Below the pieces are notes generated by a model, which was given only the letters and a program-made list of their open reading frames with translations, had not been told where the DNA came from and made no database searches. Below, piece by piece: positions 17,419 to 25,996 of a stretch of 64,000 nucleotides of DNA. Position 1 is the first letter of the stretch. Each line of letters starts with the position of its first letter. A program made the position numbers and the translations under genes. The DNA lies in NCBI GenBank assembly GCA_019694255.1, contig JAIBCI010000040.1, forward strand, positions 26,182 through 90,181, given 5' to 3'. Source of the DNA: Saprospiraceae bacterium (GTDB lineage: Bacteria > Bacteroidota > Bacteroidia > Chitinophagales > Saprospiraceae).

Positions 17419-17426
17419 TAAATTTG
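17419..17426 (+). promoter_or_regulatory. -7 promoter element of parC-murA
   Basis: TAAATTTG fits TAnnTTTG, 17 bases before the parC ATG. Confidence 0.5.
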
Positions 17427-17443
17427 CAGCTTAAGAAATTTGA

Positions 17444-20014
17444 ATGAAGCCCACGATATCCGGGGATGACCACCTTGAAGATCACATTATCACGCTACAC
17501 GGCATGTACCAGGACTATTTTCTGGACTATGCTTCGTATGTGATACTTGAGCGTGCGGTGCCGGCCATAGAAGACGGTCTAAAGCCAGTGCAACGCCGTA
17601 TACTTCACAGCATGTTTGAAAAAGAAGATGGACGATACCATAAGGTTGCTAACCTGATAGGGCATACCATGCAATATCACCCACATGGTGATGCCGCGAT
17701 TAGCGAGGCACTTGTCAATCTTGGACAAAAGAACCTTCTAATCGATACCCAGGGTAACTGGGGGGATTACAGAACAGGAGATTCTGCCGCAGCACCAAGA
17801 TATATTGAGGCCAGGCTGACGAAGTTTGCTCTGGATGTGGCCTTCAATAAACAGACTACTGAATGGCAGCTCAGTTATGACGGTCGCAATAAAGAACCTG
17901 TCACTTTGCCAATGAAATTTCCACTTCTTTTGGCGCAGGGAGTTGAAGGAATCGCTGTAGGATTAGCTACGCGTATCTTGCCGCACAACTTTATTGAGTT
18001 GATTAAGGCATCTGTTCAATACCTGAAAGGAACTAAGGTCAAGATTTATCCTGATTTTGAGACCGGTGGAATTCTGGATGTGTCGGAATATGATCAGGGA
18101 CGGCGCGGAGGAAAGGTCAAGGTTCGTGCCCGGATCGAGATAGAAGATAAAAAGACGCTCGTCATAAAAGAGCTACCATATTCTGTAACAACAACCTCCC
18201 TGATCGAATCGATCGTCAAGGCGTCGGAAAAGGGTAAAATTAAGATCAAGCAGGTTTCGGACAATACGGCGCGAGATGTGGAGATTCGAGTCGAACTGCA
18301 ACCTGGCGTTTCACCGGAAGTCACAATGGATGCGCTATATGCTTTTACAAGCTGTGAAGTCTCCATATCAACCAATGCCTGTGTCATTGTTGACAACAAG
18401 CCGCTATTTCTATCTGTGCAGGACATTCTCAGAATTTCAGTTGAGAACACAAAAAAATTGCTGGGTCTCGAACTGCAGATTAAACGCAATGAGCTACAGG
18501 AAAAATGGCACCTCACCTCTCTGGAAAAAATATTTATCGAAAACAGGATCTACCGTGATATTGAAGATTGTACCAGCTTTCAACAGGTCATAACGGTCAT
18601 TCATAAAGGTCTTGAACAATTTGTGGCGACACCTTCGACGGTAAAGGCTGGAATGAAGGAGAAAAGGCTTTTACTAAATCGGGAGATCACTGAAGATGAT
18701 ATTATTCACTTGACAGAAATCAGGATCAAGCGGATCTCGAAATACAATAAATTTAATACAGATGAGCAGCTCAAAAAACTTGAACAAGAAATCAGTGAGA
18801 CCGAACATCATCTTAATCACTTGACTGAATTTACGATAGCTTATTATGAAGATCTGCTCGCAAGATATGGTGCCGGACGCGAACGGAAGACCAAGATCAC
18901 AGAGCTTGAAGCCGTGCAGGCCGTACAGGTCGTTGCCAACAATGCCCGCCTATACGTCAATCGAGCGGATGGGTTTGTTGGATTTGGTCTTAAGAAAGAT
19001 GAGTTCATCAAGGAGTGTTCTGATCTCGACGATATTATTGTACTCAGGGCTGATGCCAAATTTGTTGTCACGCGAATTGCGGAAAAGACTTTTGTCGGAA
19101 AGGACATTCTTTTTGCTGATGTGTGGAAAAAAGCAGACGAAAGGACTACATACAATCTGATATATCTGGATGGGGAGACCGGAAGGGCCATGGCTAAAAG
19201 GTTTAATATCACTGGTATAACACGAGATAAGGAATATGACCTTTCAAGGGGTCATCCAAAATCAAAAACATTGTACCTCAGCGTAAATCCAGAAGGAGAA
19301 GCTGAAGTAGTCAATATACAACTGACATCAGGTTGCAGTGCAAGGATTAAGAACTTTGATTTTGACTTCAGTGAAATTGAAATTAAAGGAAGATCTTCTC
19401 AGGGTAACATCGTGACCAAGTATCCGATTCGCAAGGTAATGTTTAAAGAGAAAGGAAAATCTACACTGGTCGCACAGGAGATTTGGTTTGATACAAATAC
19501 TGGTCGCTTCAACACTGAGGGCCGAGGCCTGGCATTTGGCGCATTGCAACGAGGCGAAAAACTGATTGCATTGTACCGAAACGGGACTTATGAGATTATG
19601 GAATATGATTTTAACCTTCGACTCGCTTATGATGAGCTTTTGAAATTGGAGAAATTTCATGAAGAAGATGTGATTTCGGCGATCTATTTTGAAGGTGAAA
19701 AAAAATGGACCATGGCCAAACGGTTTAAAGTAGAAACCACCAGCCTGCAGCAGCGCTTCTCATTTATTTCGGAGCACAGAGAAAGCAAGTTGTATTATGT
19801 CACTACGCACAAGAACCCGGAGGCGCTGATCACTTACAAGAACAAGAAAGAGAAGGTGCAGGAGATAATTACTTTAAAGGATTTTGTGGATGTCAAGGGT
19901 TGGAAGGCTATTGGCAATAAAATTGAGGCATTGCCAATGGTCTCTGTAACAGACCAGAGTCAACAGGAAAAACAAACGAAGGCATACAAGCCGGGAGATT
20001 CTATTGAGTTTTAG
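17444..20014 (+). CDS. parC: DNA topoisomerase IV subunit A (ParC-type)
   Basis: Type IIA topoisomerase breakage-reunion subunit of 856 residues that decatenates chromosomes. The winged-helix region carries LKPVQRRILHSMFEK and HPHGDAAISEALV; the active tyrosine is Tyr120 in AAAPRYIEARL. A coiled-coil gate (about 400-480) and beta-propeller-like C-terminal domain follow; the KxxxAF/GQRGGKG GyrA-box is not apparent, which supports ParC over GyrA. The Ser that gives quinolone contact in E. coli ParC (Ser80) is Ala84 here, with Glu88 kept. parE is not adjacent. murA starts 16 bases downstream, so both likely share the promoter at 17419. Confidence 0.92.
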   Translation: MKPTISGDDHLEDHIITLHGMYQDYFLDYASYVILERAVPAIEDGLKPVQRRILHSMFEKEDGRYHKVANLIGHTMQYHPHGDAAISEALVNLGQKNLLIDTQGNWGDYRTGDSAAAPRYIEARLTKFALDVAFNKQTTEWQLSYDGRNKEPVTLPMKFPLLLAQGVEGIAVGLATRILPHNFIELIKASVQYLKGTKVKIYPDFETGGILDVSEYDQGRRGGKVKVRARIEIEDKKTLVIKELPYSVTTTSLIESIVKASEKGKIKIKQVSDNTARDVEIRVELQPGVSPEVTMDALYAFTSCEVSISTNACVIVDNKPLFLSVQDILRISVENTKKLLGLELQIKRNELQEKWHLTSLEKIFIENRIYRDIEDCTSFQQVITVIHKGLEQFVATPSTVKAGMKEKRLLLNREITEDDIIHLTEIRIKRISKYNKFNTDEQLKKLEQEISETEHHLNHLTEFTIAYYEDLLARYGAGRERKTKITELEAVQAVQVVANNARLYVNRADGFVGFGLKKDEFIKECSDLDDIIVLRADAKFVVTRIAEKTFVGKDILFADVWKKADERTTYNLIYLDGETGRAMAKRFNITGITRDKEYDLSRGHPKSKTLYLSVNPEGEAEVVNIQLTSGCSARIKNFDFDFSEIEIKGRSSQGNIVTKYPIRKVMFKEKGKSTLVAQEIWFDTNTGRFNTEGRGLAFGALQRGEKLIALYRNGTYEIMEYDFNLRLAYDELLKLEKFHEEDVISAIYFEGEKKWTMAKRFKVETTSLQQRFSFISEHRESKLYYVTTHKNPEALITYKNKKEKVQEIITLKDFVDVKGWKAIGNKIEALPMVSVTDQSQQEKQTKAYKPGDSIEF

Positions 20015-20030
20015 AAAATAATATAACCGT

Positions 20031-21341
20031 ATGCAGGGAGATACATTTATTGTTGAAGGTGGAAGAAGGTTGAAAGGCACATTGCAGCCGCAAGGCGCCA
20101 AAAACGAAGCATTGCAAATATTGTGTGCAACATTGTTGACAAAAGAGGAGGTGAGGATCAACAATGTGCCAGACATTCTGGATATCAGACATCTTATTGA
20201 ACTGATCAACGGACTGGGTGTAAGTGTTACACGGCATTCCGCCAATAGTTATTCATTCAGGGCAGAGCATGTTGATCTCGATTATTTTGGTACGAACGAA
20301 TTTCAGTCCAATGCCAGGAAAATACGAGGATCAGTTATGTTATTGTCTCCAATCCTCGCCAGGTATAAGCGTGCTTTGTTGCCAAAGCCTGGAGGAGATA
20401 AAATTGGCAGGAGAAGGCTTGATACGCACTTTCTTGGGCTCCAGAAGCTGGGTGCAATTTTTGACTTTGATGATCAAAATAATATTTATAGCATCTCTGC
20501 AGATAAGCTGACGGGTACTTACATTCTGATGGATGAGATCTCCGTCACCGGAACCGCCAACGTTATAATGGCAGCGGTTATGGCCAATGGCACTACTACA
20601 TTATACAATGCTGCTTGTGAACCTTATCTTCAACAACTCTGTGCAATGCTCAATAGAATGGGGGCTAAAATCAGTGGAATAGGCTCCAATTTGCTGACCA
20701 TCGAGGGCGTGAATACGTTGCGGGGTACCGAGCACACTTTACTTCCGGATATGATTGAAATAGGAAGCTTTATGAGCCTAGCCGCAATGACCCAATCTGA
20801 AATTCGCATCAAGGATGTCCGTGCTGATCAACTGGGTATCATTCCATTTGTATATGAACGTATGGGATTGAAATTTGAATTTCAAGGCGATGATATATTT
20901 ATTCCAGAGCAGGATGAATATGAGATCCAAAGCTTCATGGATGGTTCCATCATGACCATCTATGATTCTCCTTGGCCGGGATTTACACCAGATTTGATGA
21001 GCGTGATACTTGTTATGGCTATTCAAGCCAAAGGCAACGTCCTTATTCATCAGAAAATGTTTGAAAGCAGATTGTTTTTTGTGGATAAGCTCATTGATAT
21101 GGGCGCTCAGATCATTCTTTGTGATCCGCACCGCGCAGCGGTCAACGGACTTAACCGAAAATATAAATTAAGAGGTATCGAAATGACCTCTCCGGATATA
21201 CGGGCCGGTGTGGCATTGTTGATAGCAGCATTGTCAGCAAGCGGTAAAAGCAAAATTCACTCCATACACCAGATCGACAGAGGGTATGAGCGAATTGATG
21301 ATCGTCTGCGCTCTATAGGTGCGATGATAGAAAGGGTATAA
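20031..21341 (+). CDS. murA: UDP-N-acetylglucosamine 1-carboxyvinyltransferase MurA
   Basis: First committed enzyme of peptidoglycan synthesis (436 residues): adds enolpyruvate from PEP to UDP-GlcNAc. Two EPSP-synthase-type halves. The substrate Lys is in QGAKNEALQI (Lys24). The active-site loop, normally PGGCxIG with the catalytic Cys115 of E. coli, reads PGGDKIG here, with Asp at residue 123 (codon 20397-20399). An Asp in this place is known from Mycobacterium and Chlamydia and makes MurA insensitive to fosfomycin while still active. Start ATG 16 bases after parC. Full length and otherwise intact. Confidence 0.96.
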   Translation: MQGDTFIVEGGRRLKGTLQPQGAKNEALQILCATLLTKEEVRINNVPDILDIRHLIELINGLGVSVTRHSANSYSFRAEHVDLDYFGTNEFQSNARKIRGSVMLLSPILARYKRALLPKPGGDKIGRRRLDTHFLGLQKLGAIFDFDDQNNIYSISADKLTGTYILMDEISVTGTANVIMAAVMANGTTTLYNAACEPYLQQLCAMLNRMGAKISGIGSNLLTIEGVNTLRGTEHTLLPDMIEIGSFMSLAAMTQSEIRIKDVRADQLGIIPFVYERMGLKFEFQGDDIFIPEQDEYEIQSFMDGSIMTIYDSPWPGFTPDLMSVILVMAIQAKGNVLIHQKMFESRLFFVDKLIDMGAQIILCDPHRAAVNGLNRKYKLRGIEMTSPDIRAGVALLIAALSASGKSKIHSIHQIDRGYERIDDRLRSIGAMIERV

Positions 21342-21479
21342 TCGTAATTTTTACAAGCTATCTAAGTTGTAAGTTGATTGATTGGGACCATGGTAAATGG
21401 ATTTAAATATTAGCGGAATAAGCATTCTTATCAAAGCATGTCAGCTGTTTATTTAATGTGTCAAATTCAATCAACATTC

Positions 21480-23141
21480 TCAGAATAAGAATTCCCTGTA
21501 ATTCAAATACACTCTAAAACCAGCTTCAATCCAATAATAATTATCTGGAATAGCTTCGGTATATTGCGTTCTGACACCTGATACAAGGTCCAGCCAGGAA
21601 TTTCTAAATAACCGATAGGAAATTCTACATTGCGCCTGATTCACCTGACGCGAAATGCCCTGCCCTGTCTTATTATTAAAGTCCGATTGGCGCGTAGTAT
21701 AAGATTTAAGTATATTCCCACCGTAATTGGTTAAATAACCATCGATACCTTTAAAATAATTCATAAATGATACTGACATAAACCATCTCGGAGCAGGCTC
21801 ATACTGAATCGTGCCAACCCATTCTGAAAAATTTGATCCCAAAGGATGGGCCAGTGCTTGATGGTAATGCGAATAGTCGGCGATGCTGTCCGCATATGAA
21901 TAGGTATATGGACGGACTTTGTTGTACTCAACCTGCAGATATAGACCACGGACACCAAATGGTTCAGGGTATTTTGCACCGAGTTGAAATCCGTATTTAT
22001 TTGCCCACCAGCCTTGGTTCTTTTTAAGAAGACGGTTAAATACAAACTCATCAAGAATAAACTGACCATAAAGGGTAATTCTATTTGCAATATGCACATG
22101 TGACTGAAACCCCAGCAGTTCATTGTCAGGACTACCCACAGCCTGTTCAACTGCCCGGTATAGAATAATGGGATTGAGATACTGCAATTCAAACATATTT
22201 TCGCGGTTGAAAATAACAGACTCAAACAATCCAATATTCCAGTGATCCGTTATATTGTAACTTAGAAAATGTGATGCTGAATACTTTTTGCCCAGCAAAT
22301 GATCCCGATCGTTGATAAACCGGGTCTCCTTGCTTAGTTCCGAGAATATGTTGACATATTTGAACCTGCCCCATTCCGATTGAATTTTAAGATTGAATTG
22401 TGGGGGTGAGAAGTCTGATAAAAGCAGCGAACGAATTCCCTGACCGATAAAATTTCTTCCGTGTCCCAATTGAATGGCAATATGTTTTGATGCTTTGAAG
22501 TTGACGCCACCTTCTGCAACAATAAAATCATAACCACTGGAAATGCCAAAGACCTTGCTGTTATATGTTTTGACAAATCCAGCACCGGGAAATGCTTTGT
22601 AGAGTCCGGCATAATCATTTACAAAAGAATAGCTGCTATACTGATTTTCTGTAACTTCACTGTACAGATACACCTTTTGGTCTATTCCTGCAGACACTTT
22701 TAAGCCGCGACGGTTGGTTAGCAATTTGTTTTCATTGTGAAACTGTTTTCCAGCGCTCAATTGAATTAACGGATCAACGGTAACATAATAATGCCTGCCA
22801 TAAGATGAAAAAAAATGAGCAGGATGTGTGTTGAAATATTTTAAAATAGGTATTCCTTGGCATCCCAATATCGATGAATCCGGTTTATGTAAATAAAACT
22901 CCGCGTTGTTGCATTGTATTCTCAAAATATCAACATGCGCGGATGAAGATAATACAGGAAGCACGGTACCCTGCATTGCTCGCCCTATGGAAGTATGTGT
23001 ATTGAATAGTTCTTTATTGCCCAATTCTTCTTTTGATAAGCGACACTGGTCGCCTTCATAAACTGATAATGGAATTAACTGAGCCAAAAGTGATAAGGAG
23101 AAAGTGTTAAGCAGAACAAATAATAAGCCTGCAGTTTTCAT
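21480..23141 (-). CDS. RemB/Wzi-like outer-membrane protein
   Basis: Exported protein of 553 residues, signal peptide about 1-20. The body has the alternating aromatic/hydrophobic pattern of an outer-membrane barrel and ends in Phe. Segments such as LLTNRRGLKVSAGIDQKVYL and GHGRNFIGQGIRSLLLSDFS resemble the capsule-assembly Wzi family and the RemB gliding-motility protein of Flavobacterium. Function could be surface polysaccharide attachment or motility; not decided by sequence. Last gene of the mre operon, its ATG overlapping the lpxK stop (ATGA). Confidence 0.72.
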   Translation of the reverse strand: MKTAGLLFVLLNTFSLSLLAQLIPLSVYEGDQCRLSKEELGNKELFNTHTSIGRAMQGTVLPVLSSSAHVDILRIQCNNAEFYLHKPDSSILGCQGIPILKYFNTHPAHFFSSYGRHYYVTVDPLIQLSAGKQFHNENKLLTNRRGLKVSAGIDQKVYLYSEVTENQYSSYSFVNDYAGLYKAFPGAGFVKTYNSKVFGISSGYDFIVAEGGVNFKASKHIAIQLGHGRNFIGQGIRSLLLSDFSPPQFNLKIQSEWGRFKYVNIFSELSKETRFINDRDHLLGKKYSASHFLSYNITDHWNIGLFESVIFNRENMFELQYLNPIILYRAVEQAVGSPDNELLGFQSHVHIANRITLYGQFILDEFVFNRLLKKNQGWWANKYGFQLGAKYPEPFGVRGLYLQVEYNKVRPYTYSYADSIADYSHYHQALAHPLGSNFSEWVGTIQYEPAPRWFMSVSFMNYFKGIDGYLTNYGGNILKSYTTRQSDFNNKTGQGISRQVNQAQCRISYRLFRNSWLDLVSGVRTQYTEAIPDNYYWIEAGFRVYLNYREFLF

Positions 23142-24154
23142 GATTTAAATTCTAATAAATAATCTTTGATCAATCGAATAAATTGTTCTGATTTAAAAAA
23201 ACTTACTTCAATAGGAATAGCATAGACCGGTACATCATTTTTTTCAAACAATTCGCGAAACATCATGAGACGTGTTGCATCTTTTTCTGTGGTTAAAACA
23301 TATGTATTGTAATGATTAATCTGTTTAAATCGCGCGATGATCAGGTTGATTTCCTGTTCAGTAAAATAATGGTGGTCCTCATAATCAAATTCGGTAAGGG
23401 TTCCGATCTGAGGAGTCAAATGATCCCTGAGATAAGATGATTGCGCAATGGCTGAGACTAATATAATATGTGTCGTATCATTAAAAATAAAAGTATCTGA
23501 TGGATTAAAAATATTGTAGGGCTTACCGTAGATAATTGAAGAAAAAAACAAATCCTGAGAAGGCTTTAATCTTAACTTTTCACGCCATATGGTTTCATCT
23601 CTCTCGTCAGGCGCCATCGGGCATTTTGTTACAATTACAATTTTTGCCCTGGAAGATCCAAATCTCCATTCACGAAGTCGTCCGCTTGGCAAAAGATAAT
23701 CATCACAATAAGGATGGGCGTATTCAGTCAATAAAACATGTAGGTAGGGTTTTACTTCCCAATGCTGATAGGCATCATCAAGTAGTATCAACTGGGTATT
23801 AGGAAAGGATTTCAATAACCGTGGAATACCAATCGAACGATTTTTATTGACTGCCACTGGAATATCAGGAAATTTCATTTTTATCTGTAAAGGTTCATCC
23901 CCGACCTTGCGCGCATCATGATTCAACTCGACAAATATATGCCCTGTGGTATTGCGGCGGTAGCCTCTGCTTAACACTCCCAGATGAATGTAATCTTTGA
24001 GTGAACGAATCATGAATTCAATGTGAGGAGATTTGCCTGTGCCCCCAACGGAAAGATTACCGATAGATATTACAGGCAGGTTAAATGAAACAGATTTTGA
24101 AATACCTGTTATAAAAAAGCTCTGGTAAATGCTGACGCCAATACCATAAAGCAA
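23138..24154 (-). CDS. lpxK: Tetraacyldisaccharide 4'-kinase LpxK
   Basis: Inner-membrane kinase of the Raetz lipid A pathway, 338 residues; phosphorylates the 4' position of the tetraacyl disaccharide. N-terminal hydrophobic anchor, then Walker A GNLSVGGTGKS (32-42), the YRRNTTGHIFV region and the DDAYQHWEV segment (family D-D-x-Q-H). C-terminal domain carries TTEKDATRL. Seventh of eight genes in the operon, 82 bases after DUF2851 (the widest internal gap), with a 4-base overlap to the RemB-like gene. Confidence 0.95.
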   Translation of the reverse strand: MLYGIGVSIYQSFFITGISKSVSFNLPVISIGNLSVGGTGKSPHIEFMIRSLKDYIHLGVLSRGYRRNTTGHIFVELNHDARKVGDEPLQIKMKFPDIPVAVNKNRSIGIPRLLKSFPNTQLILLDDAYQHWEVKPYLHVLLTEYAHPYCDDYLLPSGRLREWRFGSSRAKIVIVTKCPMAPDERDETIWREKLRLKPSQDLFFSSIIYGKPYNIFNPSDTFIFNDTTHIILVSAIAQSSYLRDHLTPQIGTLTEFDYEDHHYFTEQEINLIIARFKQINHYNTYVLTTEKDATRLMMFRELFEKNDVPVYAIPIEVSFFKSEQFIRLIKDYLLEFKS

Positions 24155-24236
24155 GGAAAAAGGGCTAAGCAGAAGCCGGATTACTTTGTCCAGAAGTCGT
24201 GAATTTGTGCAAAAATAGTCTTTTCATGTCATGCAG

Positions 24237-25505
24237 TCAGATTTTCGACAGAATGTGATGTCCAATTCTGCAATCTATGCACTTTTTCACGCTACATAAC
24301 TGTTTGAATTGGTGTATACATGCCTGACTGTAACGAGCAGATGAGATATCAATTCCAATATCCTGCCACATTCTTGTATAGCGATTGTTCTCTGCTTTTA
24401 ATTCTCCCATCCATAGCAGGGATTTTTCCTGAAGTGTTTTATTAAAGTGCACGGTTCCGTAGGCATATAAAATAGGCACTACGACATTTATCATGAGTAC
24501 AGTTCGAGTCGTGTTACCAATCATATGATCACCGGATTTACTTATTTTACTGAATTGAAAGTGATTGGACCAATATGAGGATGGAGTAACGCCGAAATGC
24601 GAAAGGACCTCCTGGAGTGTGTGTGATTCGATGATGAAAGACAGGGGGCGGTGATAATGGTGAAAGTAACTGCAGATTTGTGCGAGCCTGAGGGTAGGGA
24701 AATGTGAAGGCCTTAGCCTCAATAAATTCCAGACGGTGTGGGGCAAGTTTACGAAATTATTTCTGTGACGAATAAAGCGAAAGCGATGATGCAGGTCAGT
24801 GATATATTCATCATCAGAATCCGGCAATAATCCGGAAACACCAAAAAAAAGTGCTTCGAGATTATTCAAATCATCCTGATAAGAAGTGAGCTGTTTCCAG
24901 CTTATTTTTTGAAGCAGTAAATCCATGGCCTGTGTGTTCGGAGGGGTAACAAGGTATCGGCAGATATACTGAAAATACAGGGCCTCAAAGTCACCGTTAA
25001 GATTTTCAGCATCCCTGATCATCTTATCAGTCTTGTCAATCATGCGCTGAATGCCCACTGCTTCAAATTGTGAATTGATAATATGAGCCGGTATACTATT
25101 TATTAAAGTACGACATGGAATTTCTTCCACACTGTCAAATAGGTAGGCATATCGGTCCATTTCGATTCCAGAGATATATTCTCGGAGTTCCAAAGTAGGC
25201 AGTATTCTGCCATTGCAAGCCACATCTGTGTCATGCTCCCACACGACGTGAAGAATAACATTATGATAATGCGGATCATTCTGATGTCGGTGTCTGTTCC
25301 AGTCTGATGAGCGTACATGCATTTCAACATGACCTGCCCAGATGATACCATTGATATTTACAGTCGCCAACTGAAAATCAGGACCCTGATCTTTATTGAG
25401 AGTTCCGCGATCCAGTATTTCAAGTATTTGGGAGTTGGTTGTTCTTAGTTCAGTGTCATGCCATTGGTGGGTAGTCCATACATAGTGTAAATAATCTTCT
25501 CTCAT
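24237..25505 (-). CDS. DUF2851 family protein
   Basis: Protein of 422 residues in DUF2851, a family almost restricted to Bacteroidota. Diagnostic N-terminus: LHYVWTTHQWHDTELRTTNS and NKDQGPDFQLATVNINGIIW, then HVEMHVRSSDWNRHRHQNDP and a NVILHVVWEHD strand. The C-terminal end has a Cys cluster (CSVKKCIDCRIGHHIL) that could bind metal. No biochemical role is known to me. It overlaps the folA stop by 4 bases (ATGA), so is firmly part of the operon. Confidence 0.9.
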   Translation of the reverse strand: MREDYLHYVWTTHQWHDTELRTTNSQILEILDRGTLNKDQGPDFQLATVNINGIIWAGHVEMHVRSSDWNRHRHQNDPHYHNVILHVVWEHDTDVACNGRILPTLELREYISGIEMDRYAYLFDSVEEIPCRTLINSIPAHIINSQFEAVGIQRMIDKTDKMIRDAENLNGDFEALYFQYICRYLVTPPNTQAMDLLLQKISWKQLTSYQDDLNNLEALFFGVSGLLPDSDDEYITDLHHRFRFIRHRNNFVNLPHTVWNLLRLRPSHFPTLRLAQICSYFHHYHRPLSFIIESHTLQEVLSHFGVTPSSYWSNHFQFSKISKSGDHMIGNTTRTVLMINVVVPILYAYGTVHFNKTLQEKSLLWMGELKAENNRYTRMWQDIGIDISSARYSQACIHQFKQLCSVKKCIDCRIGHHILSKI

Positions 25506-25996
25506 GTTTTAAGTAAGTAGGTGTTAAAAGAATAAGTGTTAAGATTTTTAAGGTCGGGTAAATGTTTTTCTTCATAAATAAGTTGCCATCGGTCCCAGTC
25601 AATCGTTGGGAAGAAGGTATCCCCTTCAATATCAACGTCGACTTTGGTAACGTAAAGTTTTTTCCAGTAATGAATGGATTGTTGGTAAATTTCACCACCA
25701 CCAATGATAAATAATTCTTCAGCCCCTGTTGCATGCCCAACGCTAAGCCCTTCTTCAATGCTGTGAGCTGTTTGACATCCCGATACAGCAAATTTTCGGT
25801 CGCGCGTGACAATAATATTCTGTCTTTCCGGAAGGGGTTTGCCAATGCTCTCATAACATTTTCTTCCCATAAGTACTGGGTGGTGTAGGGTTGTTCTTTT
25901 AAAATACTTTAAATCCGCTGGCAGGTGCCATGGTATATGGTTATCAACACCGATCAATCCGTTCTGGTTCATGGCTACGATACAGGATATAATCAT
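25502..25996 (-). CDS. folA: Dihydrofolate reductase
   Basis: Cytosolic enzyme of 164 residues reducing dihydrofolate with NADPH. Sequence: MIISCIVAMNQNGLIGVDNH, then PWHLPADLKYFKRTT with the catalytic Asp, HPVLMGRKCYESIGKPLPER (NADPH site) and FIIGGGEIYQQSI. Within the mre operon it overlaps the PBP2 stop and the DUF2851 start by 4 bases on each side. Thymidylate synthase, a usual partner, is absent here. Confidence 0.96.
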   Translation of the reverse strand: MIISCIVAMNQNGLIGVDNHIPWHLPADLKYFKRTTLHHPVLMGRKCYESIGKPLPERQNIIVTRDRKFAVSGCQTAHSIEEGLSVGHATGAEELFIIGGGEIYQQSIHYWKKLYVTKVDVDIEGDTFFPTIDWDRWQLIYEEKHLPDLKNLNTYSFNTYLLKT

